The notes: a model not told the origin generated them from the sequence alone. Positions 53,376 through 62,747 are shown, numbered from the stretch's first letter. The stretch: DNA of 64,000 nucleotides from Herpetosiphonaceae bacterium (GCA_026003835.1 BPHZ01000002.1:493013-557012); one strand, 5' to 3'. Numbers and translations: made by a program.

Positions 53376-54475
53376 CTAGAATGAGGACATATAGATCATA
53401 GAGACCGCTGGGCCGCAGGATCTCTCATGTACCGCGCTGACGCCAATGGTGATCGCTCTGACATCTGGGCTCACAATGCCAATGAAGTGGATCGGGTCTC
53501 GCGGATCCATGTTTTTACAGCCGGCGGTGAGGTATACCCCAAGGGCTGCATATGGGGCATTTGCGTACCAGGGAAGCTGATGCAGATGCTCATTCAACTC
53601 ATCAAGCGCTGTTCCCCCTAATCCTTCATCAGCGAATTTCTGGGCATAGCGGTCGCCAATCTCCTGCAAGTCGCTGCGGTAGATCAGCGGCCGACCGAGC
53701 GACTCCATATTCTGGAGGGCGGCGCGCGTGCGCGGCGGGCGTGGGGCAGGTCCAGCTCGGCGGCCGGCTGGAAGGGCGCCTCTCCACGCCGTTCAGCACT
53801 CCGCTCAGTGCCCAGCAGCCCCAACAGCACCTTGTACGGGTCGGGGTTGCTGGGGTGGTACTCGAAGCGCGCACGCTCGAACCACTGGGTCAGCACCGTA
53901 TCGCCACTGCTGTTGGTCTCCAGCTGGGGCTCGGAGATGGGGGTAGCCAAACAGCGCCAGGCTCTCGCGGAAGCTGACGCCGGGGTCGCCAAACTCCAGC
54001 CCATGGCTGGACCAGTAGCCCCAGAAGACCTCAGCGATGGCGTTGGCCGGTCTCGGCGAATGTAGTGCGGGGCGGCGGGGTCCGCCTTGGGGAAGGTGGT
54101 CCAGTCGCGGCCCTGGCGCTGCAGCGCCTCGACGCCCAGGCGGCCGAGCTGGACCTTGTAGGGCCAGGCCTGCTCGCGGTGGTGCTCGAAGCGGTTGCGC
54201 TCGAAGTACTGGGTCATAAAGTGCTGGCCCAGGTCGGGGTTGAAGTCCATAAAGGACTCGGAGATGGGGTAGCCGAAGACCATCAGGCCACCCCACTCGT
54301 CCCAGGCGGCGAGGAAGGGCAGGATGAGGTTATGGCCGGTTTCGGGATAGAAGCGGGTGAAGTAGATGGGATTGCTGGCCGCGGCGGGGCGGGTGGGCAG
54401 CAGCGCGGCGGCGGCCAGCAGCAGCAGGGCCAGGATGGCGCGGCGGCGGCGCAGTGGACGAGATGGTCGGGGCAT
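53376..54475 (-). pseudogene. Array gene B3: signal peptide, FGYPI repeats and CAP-like domain
   Basis: This is the best-preserved B copy. ATG 54475 (AAGGAG) begins MPRPSRPLRRRRAILALLLL AAAALLPTRPAAAS, a clear signal peptide. Repeat 1 (LMVFGYPISESFMDFNPDLG, FMTQYFERNRFEHHREQAWP, YKVQLGRLG) and repeat 2 (FGYPISEPQLETNSSGDTVL, TQWFERARFEYHPSNPDPYK) follow. Two single-base insertions (near 54043 and 54061) garble the segment between them. Further insertions near 53728-53739 precede the intact C-terminal CAP-like domain (MESLGRPLIYRSDLQEIGDR … SVYMSSF-type end). Restored length about 360 residues. It is 115 bp downstream of the histidine kinase gene. Confidence 0.72.
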
Positions 54476-54589
54476 CGAATGAACTCCTTTCAGGCAAGGC
54501 GTGAGTCCGTTCTTACGGATGTTAGATACAAAACCTGGTATTTCGATCGAATCTTCAAACCATTCCTTGTCACTTCCTGGTTCGACAGG

Positions 54590-55891
54590 CTAGCGCTGCG
54601 CTGGAGGCAGGCTCGCCCCGGCGCGCGGCAGGGCAATCTCAATCCAGGCGCCCGAGCGATCGGTGCGATTGCCAAGCTGCAAGCTTCCGCCGTGAATGCG
54701 GGCGACCTGATCCATAATTGCCAGTCCTACGCCGCTGCCGCCAACCTTCGTCGACCAGCCGAAACGATGCTCTGCAATGCGCTCCATCAGATGCCAGGGA
54801 AAGCCTGGTCCGGTATCCTCGATGCGCACGACGACGGTGTGTTCGCGGTGGAAGGCCAGGATGGCGATGGCTCGCTCGACCTGGCTTTCTTGCCCATCGT
54901 CGGCAAGCTCGGCCAGCGCATCCACTGCGTTGCGCAGGCCGGTGACAAAGGCCAGCGAGAGACACATAGTGTCTCCCTGGACGTGGAGGTCGCTTGCCAG
55001 GTCGAGCGTGATGGCGATTGGGCGCTGATATTGCAGCGCATAGGCTTCGGCGTCATGCCTGGCCTGGCGCAACAGAGGGACAAGCGAGATCGTGCGCCGC
55101 TGCTGGCTGGATAGCGTCTCCTGGCGCGTCAGGATATAGACTTGCTGCACAAGGGTGTTCAGCCGCTCAACAGTCTGAGCAAAGTCCTGCGCCAATGCCG
55201 CCCGATCCACATCGGCGCCCGGCTCTGGGCCGCTTAGCAGCTGGTCGCGGATGATCGGCGCCAGCCCTTCCAGGGCGCTGGCATAGCTACGCAGCTCGTG
55301 CTGAATGAAGCGGATGAAGCCAAGCTGCGCATGTTGTCGATCAAGTTCCGCTTGCAAACCGGCGCTGCTGCGGCTCCTGCTATGGCGCCCGGCATAGCTC
55401 CGTGTTAGCGTGGCAATGACTCCGCCAAGCATCACAAGTGCGGTGAGTTGCGCGATCAATCCTTCGCTGAGTAGCTGCTGCGCGGTGAGCGCCATGGCTC
55501 CCGCTTCGCCTGCGAGCAACGCTGCTGTCGCGAGCAGAGTGGCGACGAGCGCCGTTCGCGGACGCGGAATCAGCAGAGCCGCGAGCGGAGTCAGGAGTGT
55601 GAAGAGCGGCCAGGTGGTGTTACTACTGCTTCCCCGCAGCGAAAGAGCAACGGCGAGCGGAATCGCCTGGGCCAGCACAAGCAGATAGACCAGCCCTTCG
55701 GCGTAGCGCGTGCGGTGAAACAGGCACAGCAGCGCCAGAATGCCGGCGATCGGTAGCGTGGGTAGGAGATTGTGGAGATGCAAGTCTCCGGCGGCGGCAG
55801 CGGCGCCGGCGGCAAGGAGGCTGCCGAGCGCTCCTATGAGGGAGGCTCTTCGCAGCCGCCCAGCCAGCTGCTGAGCAGGGGATTGATTCAT
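54590..55891 (-). CDS. Membrane histidine kinase upstream of the array
   Basis: 433 residues from ATG 55891 (GGAGG upstream). About six N-terminal membrane helices (residues 15-165) lack a large extracellular domain. The phospho-acceptor box is FIRFIQHELRSYASALEG (His198). ATP-binding signatures are LAFVTGLRNAVDALAE (N box), VVRIEDTGPGFP (G1) and GGSGVGLAIMDQVARIHGG (G2). It follows the response regulator gene (gap 124 bp) and precedes array gene B3 on the same strand, so the pair is the obvious candidate for controlling the array. The signal sensed is unknown. Confidence 0.87.
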   Translation of the reverse strand: MNQSPAQQLAGRLRRASLIGALGSLLAAGAAAAAGDLHLHNLLPTLPIAGILALLCLFHRTRYAEGLVYLLVLAQAIPLAVALSLRGSSSNTTWPLFTLLTPLAALLIPRPRTALVATLLATAALLAGEAGAMALTAQQLLSEGLIAQLTALVMLGGVIATLTRSYAGRHSRSRSSAGLQAELDRQHAQLGFIRFIQHELRSYASALEGLAPIIRDQLLSGPEPGADVDRAALAQDFAQTVERLNTLVQQVYILTRQETLSSQQRRTISLVPLLRQARHDAEAYALQYQRPIAITLDLASDLHVQGDTMCLSLAFVTGLRNAVDALAELADDGQESQVERAIAILAFHREHTVVVRIEDTGPGFPWHLMERIAEHRFGWSTKVGGSGVGLAIMDQVARIHGGSLQLGNRTDRSGAWIEIALPRAGASLPPAQR

Positions 55892-56015
55892 GAACACCTA
55901 GCCTCCCCTGCTCCTGAAGCGATGGTCCAGACGCGCTGCCTATCCGCCAGTGCAGATCTGCTGTAGTGTTTGCCCGCCATCCTACCGCTGTAATCCATTG
56001 AAGCGCACAGTTCTT

Positions 56016-56993
56016 TTAATGCCATGTGTTCATTTCTGTGGCGATAGCGCGAAAGAGCTTCTGGCGGTGGCGGTAGTAGGCGGTCTTCGCCAGGCCAACC
56101 TGATAGGCCACGAGATCCCAGTCGGATGCATCAGGGTGCGCAATGAGCTGGTCAAGAATCTGCTGTTGGGCTTTGGGGTAGCGGACGCAGCCGGCGCGGA
56201 TGCGTGCAAGAACGCTCTCTAGCCCACCCTGCTCCTCGATCCATCGGCCCGCCGCAGGGTAATCTTCCAGAAGATCCGGGTAGTTGAGCAGGAGCGCCCG
56301 CACGGTGTTTTGATCCCAGCGCATACGCTGCTGTTCTGGAGCTGATGGGCGGTGGGAGGGAGTGGAATCCTGTGCTGTCTCGGAGAGCGTGGCGTAGCGG
56401 ATGATGCGCGTCGCGGCACGCTCAAGCATTTTCTGGAAACCGCTGAGCAGCCCGCCGCGCTTTTTCTCAGGCGGCCGGCCTGTTGAGATCGGCGCTGCCG
56501 CGGGGCGTTCCTCGGCCAGAGCTGTCACCGGCGATGTATTGCCCGTCGACAGCTCGACAAGAGCGCGCAGCAGGTGTGCGTGGATGGGGCGGAAAGGTTT
56601 AGGGAGCACGGCGCGACAGCCGGCTAGAATAGCTTCCTGATGACTCTCCTCGTTCGGATCCGAAGTGTAGGCCACAAGCAGGGTGCGGCCATGGAGGCGT
56701 GGGCGCAGATACGCAGCCAGCGCTGCTCCCTCGGTCATCGCGGCGCTGTCGTCGTCAAGGCCAGCAGCGCGTGGAATGGGAAGGTGTAAGTCGATCAGGA
56801 TGAGAAGAGGGTAGGCGGACGAGCCCTCCAGAAGGGCTTGCGCGCGGGCGACACCCTCAGCGAGCGATTGGGCGATTTCAATGCTGAAACCTACCTGGCG
56901 GAGGTGGGCAGCGGCGGCAAGCGCATGGGCGTGAAAGTCTTCGACGATGAGCGCCCGTGGGGCCAGAGTCAACGAGTAATTGGCCTGATCCAT
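56016..56993 (-). CDS. Response regulator with C-terminal DNA-binding-like domain
   Basis: 325 residues from ATG 56993. The receiver domain has the acidic pair VEDF near residue 18, the acceptor Asp in LLILIDLHLPIP (Asp68) and the conserved Lys in AVLPKPFRP. A Pro/Ser-rich linker follows, then a domain with NTVRALLLNYPDLLEDYPAA, EEQGGLESVLARIRAGCVRY and a final helix-turn-helix-like DLVAYQVGLAKTAYYRHRQK. The output domain matches no family I can name. It is upstream of the histidine kinase and the array on the same strand. Confidence 0.8.
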   Translation of the reverse strand: MDQANYSLTLAPRALIVEDFHAHALAAAAHLRQVGFSIEIAQSLAEGVARAQALLEGSSAYPLLILIDLHLPIPRAAGLDDDSAAMTEGAALAAYLRPRLHGRTLLVAYTSDPNEESHQEAILAGCRAVLPKPFRPIHAHLLRALVELSTGNTSPVTALAEERPAAAPISTGRPPEKKRGGLLSGFQKMLERAATRIIRYATLSETAQDSTPSHRPSAPEQQRMRWDQNTVRALLLNYPDLLEDYPAAGRWIEEQGGLESVLARIRAGCVRYPKAQQQILDQLIAHPDASDWDLVAYQVGLAKTAYYRHRQKLFRAIATEMNTWH

Positions 56994-57427
56994 AAATGTT
57001 CGACGACAATGCTCCTGTGTTGTTGAGATAAGGTCAGCAATATTCTACAAAATTTGGCGGTGGATTTTGCAGAAAAACTCCGGAAAAAACTCCGGTTTTT
57101 CATGAAATAATTGCAATTCCTCACCTGAGGCAAAGGGAGAGCTTCCCTGTCCAGCCCAGGAAGATTTCCCTGCCCCGGTTCAGGAAACCTTCCTCTCATC
57201 AAACGGCCGCGGGCGGCCTACGATCGAGCGAGACACCGGCATCCCGGAGCCAGCAGCGAGAGCGAGCGGGGCTGAAGCAACGAGGCGCCCTGTGGGTGTT
57301 GCGTCTGAGGGACTTTAGAGCCCGCTTTCGCCCCGGTCTTGCAGCCTGCCTTGAGGTCGGAGGCATACGGGCGGATGGGGGATCAAGCGCCCAGGTGTCT
57401 TGGGTGCGCGTTCGAGAGGAGTAGAGT
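56994..57427. other. Divergent promoter region, no gene
   Basis: 434 bp between the divergent response-regulator and htpX genes. AAAAACTCCGG is repeated in tandem at 57073-57083 and 57085-57095 and is followed by TTTTT, so CCGG and the A/T arms can also fold into a hairpin. This could be a regulatory site for either gene. Nothing coding is seen. Confidence 0.5.
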
Positions 57428-58306
57428 ATGGTCAACATGCTGAAAGTAACCCTGTTTCTGGCTGGACTGACAGGCATCTTTGTCCTGATCGGTTCGGCAA
57501 TGGGCGGGCAACTCGGCATGATGGTGGCCCTGGCAGTGGCGGTCGCCCTGAACATGGGCGCCTGGTGGTTCTCGGATGGGCTCATCCTGAAACTGAGCCA
57601 CGCGCGGCCTGTCACGCCTGCTAAAGCGCCCCAGCTCTTCCAGCTGACGACAACACTGGCCGAGCGGGCGCGGGTGCCGATGCCACGCCTTTACCTGATC
57701 GACTCGGAAACCCCGAACGCCTTTGCGACGGGGCGCAGCCCTGCCCGTGGTGCGATCGCTGTTACGACCGGGCTGCTGCGCCTGCTGGACCGCGACGAGC
57801 TGGCGGGGGTGATCGCGCACGAGCTGGCTCATATCAAGCACCGCGACACGCTGCTTGCGAGTGTCGTCGCCTCGATCGCCGGGGCGATTACCCTGCTGGC
57901 TGAGCTGGCCCAGTGGTCCCTGCTCTTCGGCAGCATGAGCGGGGGCGATGAGGAAGGGCAGGGGGGAGGATTGGGCGAGCTGGTTGGCGGCCTGCTGTTG
58001 CTGATAACCGCGCCATTGGCCGCGCTGATGCTACAGCTGGCGATTTCGCGGGCGCGCGAGTATAGCGCCGACGCCGAAGGGGCGCGCATGCTGGGAAACC
58101 CGCTGGCGCTCGCCAGTGCGCTGGAGAAGCTGGAGTGGGCGGCTGGCCGCAGTACGGCGCGCGTTAATCCGGGGGTCTCACATCTCTATATCGTCAACCC
58201 GCTGCGCGGTGGCCTGGCCGGGCTCTTTCGCACCCACCCGGACACGGCAGATCGCATCGCGCGGTTGCGCGCCCTCTCGCGGCGCTCGATGTCGCTTGCG
58301 ATCTAG
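57428..58306 (+). CDS. htpX: HtpX-family membrane zinc metalloprotease (M48)
   Basis: 292 residues, ATG 57428 with GAGGAG. Two N-terminal membrane helices (LFLAGLTGIFVLIGSAMGG; MVALAVAVALNMGAWWF), the motif NAFATGRSP, zinc-binding VIAHELAHIKHRDTL (HELAH at about 131-135), two more membrane helices and SRAREYSADAEGARMLGNPL with the third ligand Glu. Complete M48B/HtpX architecture. HtpX degrades misfolded membrane proteins under envelope stress. Confidence 0.93.
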   Translation: MVNMLKVTLFLAGLTGIFVLIGSAMGGQLGMMVALAVAVALNMGAWWFSDGLILKLSHARPVTPAKAPQLFQLTTTLAERARVPMPRLYLIDSETPNAFATGRSPARGAIAVTTGLLRLLDRDELAGVIAHELAHIKHRDTLLASVVASIAGAITLLAELAQWSLLFGSMSGGDEEGQGGGLGELVGGLLLLITAPLAALMLQLAISRAREYSADAEGARMLGNPLALASALEKLEWAAGRSTARVNPGVSHLYIVNPLRGGLAGLFRTHPDTADRIARLRALSRRSMSLAI

Positions 58307-58423
58307 CGCCCCGCCGGCGGAGGGCGAAACTGCCGCCTTTTGCGCAAGCTGCGCCAACACGAGCAGGGTAGCGCATGACAGTCCGAGAGCTACAGAGCTG
58401 TATCAAAGAATGGAGCACCGCTG

Positions 58424-59422
58424 ATGAGTATAGGAACACCGCTGTTGTGGATTGGTTTCAATATCTTTGTGCTGGCGCTGCTGGCGCTGGATCTGGGTAT
58501 CTTCCACCGCACGGCGCATGTGGTCTCGATCAAGGAGGCTGCGATCTGGAGCGCGATCTGGGTGAGCCTGGCTCTGGTCTTCAACGTAGCAGTCTACTTC
58601 TGGTGGGGCAGCGATCTTGCGCTGCAGTTCTTCACCGGCTACCTGATCGAGAAGTCGCTGAGTGTCGACAACATCTTTGTCTTCGTGTTGATTTTCACCT
58701 ACTTCAGCGTGCCGGCCGCCTACCAGCACCGGGTGCTCTTCTGGGGTATCTTGGGAGCGCTGATGATGCGCGGCGTGCTAATCTCCATCGGTGCTGCCCT
58801 GCTGGAGCAGTTCCACTGGATCATCTATCTTTTCGGCGCCTTCTTGATCGTCACCGGCGTCAAGATGGCTCTGCACCGCAATCGGGAGATCCATCCCGAG
58901 CGCAACCCGCTGGTGCGGCTGTTCCGGCGGATCATGCCGGTAACCGAGGGCTATGAGGGCGAGAAATTCTTCGTCCGTCGTGCCGGAAAGCTGATGGCTA
59001 CGCCGCTCTTCCTGGTACTGCTGATCGTCGAGAGCACCGATCTAGTCTTCGCCGTCGACTCCATCCCGGCGATCTTCGCCATCACTCAGGACCCGTTCAT
59101 CGTCTACACCTCCAACGTCTTCGCTATCCTGGGCCTGCGCTCGCTCTACTTCCTGCTGGCCGGCGTCATGGATAAGTTTATCTATCTCAAGCTTGGCCTG
59201 TCGGTTGTGTTGGCCTTTGTAGGCGTCAAGATGGTGCTGATGGACATCTACAAGATTCCGACCGTCGTATCGCTGCTGGTCGTGCTAAGCATTCTAGGGT
59301 TGGCGATCGCAGCGTCGATAGTGAAGAGTCGGCGGACAGGTGGGGCGAGCGTCCCGATGCCGGTGCGCTCCCAGAGGGCGGGGCAGCCCACAGTCGGCTC
59401 GGACTCCCCAGATGCAGTATAA
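58424..59422 (+). CDS. TerC/Alx-family integral membrane protein
   Basis: 332 residues, about nine membrane helices. TerC hallmarks are LALDLGIFHRTAHVVSIKEA, GYLIEKSLSVDNIFVFVLIF, ATPLFLVLLIVESTDLVFAV DSIPAIFAI and NVFAILGLRSLYFLL. The conserved acidic residues (SVDN, ESTDLVFAVDS) probably bind metal. Relatives include the Mn2+ exporter Alx and tellurite-resistance TerC, and Mn2+ efflux is the more likely activity. A short tail is hydrophilic. No yybP-ykoY leader was seen in the 117-bp gap upstream. Confidence 0.9.
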   Translation: MSIGTPLLWIGFNIFVLALLALDLGIFHRTAHVVSIKEAAIWSAIWVSLALVFNVAVYFWWGSDLALQFFTGYLIEKSLSVDNIFVFVLIFTYFSVPAAYQHRVLFWGILGALMMRGVLISIGAALLEQFHWIIYLFGAFLIVTGVKMALHRNREIHPERNPLVRLFRRIMPVTEGYEGEKFFVRRAGKLMATPLFLVLLIVESTDLVFAVDSIPAIFAITQDPFIVYTSNVFAILGLRSLYFLLAGVMDKFIYLKLGLSVVLAFVGVKMVLMDIYKIPTVVSLLVVLSILGLAIAASIVKSRRTGGASVPMPVRSQRAGQPTVGSDSPDAV

Positions 59423-59460
59423 TGCCGGAACATGGCGCTGCATAGGGTTGGAGAAGCTGT

Positions 59461-60906
59461 ATGATAAAACGGAGCGTCGATCCAGAAACGCCGTGGGGCA
59501 TCTTGTTGCGCCTGCGCTGGCTCCTGGGGGCCGCGATCAGCGTCGCCTTTGCCGCCGGGCAGCTGCTGGAGACGCTCCTCTTTGAAAGTCCCCACGGGCC
59601 GTCGCGCACACTGGCGGACATTGTCGTCTGGGGCTTCCTGGGTGGTCTGGCTGTCTGGGCTAGCATGACCTGGGCCAGCCGTAAAGAGCTCCAGCATCAG
59701 CAGGAGATCGAGCAGGTGCTGCGGCAGCAGCGGGAGCTGAATAGCCAGCTGGCGCGGGCCAACCAGCAGCTGGCCCTACTGAGCGAGGTCAATCGCCATC
59801 TTGCTGACTCGACAAGTCTCGACGAGATTCTCTCCGCTGCAATCACCTTTCCGTGCCGGTTGGTCTCCGCCCGGGCCGCCGCTCTCATCCTCTACGACTC
59901 GGCCGGCGCGCTCCTGGTGCGAAGCGCGGGATTGAGCCGGGACGAGCTGGCAGCGCTCCAGGAGGCGTTGCGCTTTGAGCACCTCGCCGGCCAGCAGCAG
60001 GAAGAACGAGAGATCCACACTGTCGAAGGCGTGCTGGGCCGTGCGCTGCGTCTGCCTCTCTTCGACGCACGGCTCCTCATCGGCCGGGTGGATCTGTACG
60101 GCGTGGATGCCGATATGCTGGCCGATGATGAGCTGCTGCTGCTGCAGACCATTGCCGGCGAGATCGCCGAGGCGATCACCAGCTCGCGTCGCCGCTCGCG
60201 CGAGGAGCGGGCGCTCTATGAGCTTGAACAGGCGATTCTTGAGGAGCGCGCCCGCATCGCCCGTGATATTCACGACGGTCTGGCTCAGTCCCTGGCCTTC
60301 CGCCGCATGCGCGTCGACCTGTGGCTTGACTGGCTTGAAAGCGATCGCGAGCGCCTGCGCGAGGAGCTCAAAGGGCTGAAGGCCATTCTGCGGGAGCAGA
60401 TCGCCGAATTGCGGCGGGCTATCTTTGCGCTGCGACCGCTGCAGTTTGACGAACTCGGATTTAGCGGCGGGCTGCAGCGCTACATCCAGGAGTTTGCGGC
60501 GCAACAGGGCTGGGATCTCCAGCTTGATCTGAGTGGGCTCCCGGCAAGCCTGACGCCGCAGCTGGAGGCGAACTGTTTCCGCATCATCCAGGAGGCGCTG
60601 ACCAACACCGCGAAGCATGCCCAGGCCACACAGGTTGTCGTCGTCGTCGCCTGCGTCGACGAAGGGCTGCACATTCGCATCCGGGATAATGGCCGTGGCT
60701 TCGATCCGGCGCAGCAGATTCAGGATGGTGCGTTCCAGGTTGGGTTGCGGCAGATGCGTGAGCGCCTCAGGCTGGCGCGTGGACAGTTGACGATCTTATC
60801 GGAGCCCGGTGCGGGAACGGAGCTGCGGGTCTGGCTTCCGCTCCCGCAGGGAGACGCGGAAACGGAGGCGATCGATGACTCCAATACGCCTGCTCCTTGC
60901 CGATGA
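59461..60906 (+). CDS. NarL-type histidine kinase with GAF domain
   Basis: 481 residues. Two N-terminal membrane segments (residues 15-35 and 50-68), a coiled coil (KELQHQQEIEQVLRQQRELN), a GAF domain (about 115-255) and HisKA_3 with the phospho-acceptor ARIARDIHDGLAQ (His271). The HATPase has NCFRIIQEALTNTAKHAQAT, IRIRDNGRGFDP and QVGLRQMRERLRL. It is a NarX/DesK-like kinase that pairs with the response regulator it overlaps by 32 bp. Confidence 0.9.
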   Translation: MIKRSVDPETPWGILLRLRWLLGAAISVAFAAGQLLETLLFESPHGPSRTLADIVVWGFLGGLAVWASMTWASRKELQHQQEIEQVLRQQRELNSQLARANQQLALLSEVNRHLADSTSLDEILSAAITFPCRLVSARAAALILYDSAGALLVRSAGLSRDELAALQEALRFEHLAGQQQEEREIHTVEGVLGRALRLPLFDARLLIGRVDLYGVDADMLADDELLLLQTIAGEIAEAITSSRRRSREERALYELEQAILEERARIARDIHDGLAQSLAFRRMRVDLWLDWLESDRERLREELKGLKAILREQIAELRRAIFALRPLQFDELGFSGGLQRYIQEFAAQQGWDLQLDLSGLPASLTPQLEANCFRIIQEALTNTAKHAQATQVVVVVACVDEGLHIRIRDNGRGFDPAQQIQDGAFQVGLRQMRERLRLARGQLTILSEPGAGTELRVWLPLPQGDAETEAIDDSNTPAPCR

Positions 60907-61573
60907 TCATCGCATGTTCCGCCAGGGATTGCGTGAACTCATCGAGCGCAAAACGGCCTATGCGGTGGTCGGGGAGGCGGCGACGGGCCGAGAGGTCCTG
61001 GCCCAGGTTGCGGCGCTGCGGCCGGACATTGTGCTGCTCGATATCCAGATGCCGGAGCTGGATGGCATCACGACGGCCCGCCTTCTCGCCACCTCCTACC
61101 CTGAGACGAAGATCATCATGTTGACGATGTATCGCGAGGACCAGCAACTGATTGAGGCGATCCGGGCTGGAGCATGCGCCTATCTGCTCAAGGACGCCGA
61201 TGCGGAGGAGTTGATCCATGTGATTGGCCGCGTGGCACGCGGCGATGTCGTCTTGGATCAGAACCTCACCAGGCAGGTTTTTGACGCCGTGCGGCGTATG
61301 CGGAGCGCCGAGCCTGAGGTCGAACCGCTGACCGAGCGCGAGCGCGAGATTCTCCAGCTCCTTGTGGAGGGCTGCGACAACCGTATGATTGCTGCTCGTC
61401 TGCATCTTTCTGAAAAGACCATCGGCAACCGGATGAGTGAGATCTTTCAGAAGCTCGGCGTCAATAACCGAACCCAGGCCGCGCTGGTTGCGGTTCAGCG
61501 CGGCCTCATTGCACCCGTAGACAAGAACCGTGACGCAGGTTCAGCGAACAGGTCATTGAATACAGAGGGCTGA
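60875..61573 (+). CDS. NarL/LuxR-family response regulator
   Basis: 232 residues from ATG 60875 with CGGAGG. The receiver has the acidic pair ADDH (10-11) and acceptor Asp56 in IVLLDIQMPELDG, with Lys in YLLKDADAEEL. The LuxR helix-turn-helix is LTEREREILQLLVEGCDNRM IAARLHLSEKTIGNRMSEIF. Normal phosphorylation and DNA binding are expected, in contrast to the degenerate regulator at 21390. It forms a two-component pair with the upstream kinase. Confidence 0.92.
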   Translation: MTPIRLLLADDHRMFRQGLRELIERKTAYAVVGEAATGREVLAQVAALRPDIVLLDIQMPELDGITTARLLATSYPETKIIMLTMYREDQQLIEAIRAGACAYLLKDADAEELIHVIGRVARGDVVLDQNLTRQVFDAVRRMRSAEPEVEPLTEREREILQLLVEGCDNRMIAARLHLSEKTIGNRMSEIFQKLGVNNRTQAALVAVQRGLIAPVDKNRDAGSANRSLNTEG

Positions 61574-61702
61574 ACGAAATAGGAAGCGATCGCACAGCCT
61601 GAACGTTCCGGCACCTCACAATCTGGGGCTTGTGTGCTGTGGTAGGATAGGGAGGTATGCCCCATCCATCCTCGTGGAACATCTGCTACAGAGGAGGTGC
61701 GC

Positions 61703-62719
61703 ATGGACGCCGAGGAACCGGTCGCGGTTGAGATCGAGACGGGCGTGCTGCTCGAGACGTTGGACCTGTGCCGGCGCCGCCTGACAGCGGCGGAACAGGC
61801 GCTGTATGCCGAGAAGCTGGCACAGCTGGAGGCGCTGGTGCGGCTGCTTGACGGCGAGGTGCAAGACCAGGCCATTCTGGAACAGGTGCTGCTGCGAGCG
61901 CCGGCTGAAACGTTTGATGCCGTGGCGCATCATCGCTTGCTGCTGTGGACCTATGGACATGTGCGCGGGCCGTTCTCCGCACGGAACAAGCGTATCGCCG
62001 AGGAGGTCGCGGCAGAGCTGGCGACTGAGGAGGCGGGTGAGAAGCTAACAGTTGATGATCGGACGGAGGATCTGCCGGACGTTGACTCTGAGGAGGGTCG
62101 GCAGGCGTTTCTGCGAGACTGGGTGGACGATGGGCTGATGCTGCTCCTCTTCAGCCCAGTGCAGAAGACTGTTGAATATCATCTGACTCAAGCAAAAAAC
62201 AACATTAAACGTCACTACCGGGCGGTGGTTGAGGCGCTGCCGGTGTCGGTTACAAACGATGTGATTGAAGCGGCGCGTGAGCACCTGGAATGGTTGGTTG
62301 AACACGAGGTCAGTGAGCCGGAGAGGATCAACCTGCTGGATCTGCCGATCCTGAGCCTGGAGGATATCGTACCGTGGATGGAGTGGCTGAGGACGCCGGC
62401 AACAAAAGACTGGTTTGAATCGGCTGTTGACGATTATCGAGAGCTCGTCAACGATTTTTGGTCGCTGCTTGAGGCGCTGCCGGCGGAGGTGGATGGCCCG
62501 GCCATTACAGCGGCGCGCCAGTATGCAGATACGCTCTGCCTCGCCTGCGGGCATCACCGGCCCCTCACAAGCCATATGGCAATGTGCTCGGCCTGCGCCT
62601 GGTGCTATCCAATCGGCATTCCTGAGACGTTCCGACATTATGCTGCGGCACGGAAGCGTGGGGTGTTTCCAGCATTGCTGGAGCGGGATGACAGGCAGCC
62701 ACCCGAGGCGCACGTCTAG
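61703..62719 (+). CDS. Hypothetical protein with C-terminal zinc-ribbon-like Cys pairs
   Basis: 338 residues from ATG 61703 with GAGGAGG. Mostly helical and acidic (EEVAAELATEEAGEKLTVDD). The C-terminus has CLACGHHRPLTSHMAMCSAC AWC, three CxxC-like pairs that could bind zinc. No named family. It converges on a second Cys-pair protein, with a shared terminator between them, so the two could be functionally related, but no direct evidence is visible. Confidence 0.65.
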   Translation: MDAEEPVAVEIETGVLLETLDLCRRRLTAAEQALYAEKLAQLEALVRLLDGEVQDQAILEQVLLRAPAETFDAVAHHRLLLWTYGHVRGPFSARNKRIAEEVAAELATEEAGEKLTVDDRTEDLPDVDSEEGRQAFLRDWVDDGLMLLLFSPVQKTVEYHLTQAKNNIKRHYRAVVEALPVSVTNDVIEAAREHLEWLVEHEVSEPERINLLDLPILSLEDIVPWMEWLRTPATKDWFESAVDDYRELVNDFWSLLEALPAEVDGPAITAARQYADTLCLACGHHRPLTSHMAMCSACAWCYPIGIPETFRHYAAARKRGVFPALLERDDRQPPEAHV

Positions 62720-62747
62720 TCCGGCGGGCGGAAAGCACTCGATGGCC

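Larger units (their letters stand above)
49485..54475 (-). repeat. Threefold tandem array of a two-gene unit (~1.74 kb period)
   Basis: Gene B starts at 54475, 52742 and 51002 (spacings 1,733 and 1,740 bp), and gene A starts at 53348, 51609 and 49868. Between copies, blocks of tens of bases are identical and differ mainly by 1-bp insertions or deletions plus scattered substitutions. Units 2 and 3 (higher coordinates) are nearly the same throughout. Unit 1 diverges at the 3' end of B, and its gene A shares only the signal-peptide region. The array therefore ends inside A1. Confidence 0.9.

Noticed and set aside
49896..54475. Programmed ribosomal frameshifting in the array genes
   Set aside because: The indels are at different positions in each copy and no common slippery site is kept, so decay or sequence error is a better explanation.
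49485..54475. CRISPR array or phage repeat
   Set aside because: The repeat period is ~1.74 kb and consists of protein-coding units. There are no short repeats with spacers.
58307..58423. yybP-ykoY manganese riboswitch ahead of the TerC gene
   Set aside because: The gap is short and lacks the conserved riboswitch core. Only weak hairpins are seen.
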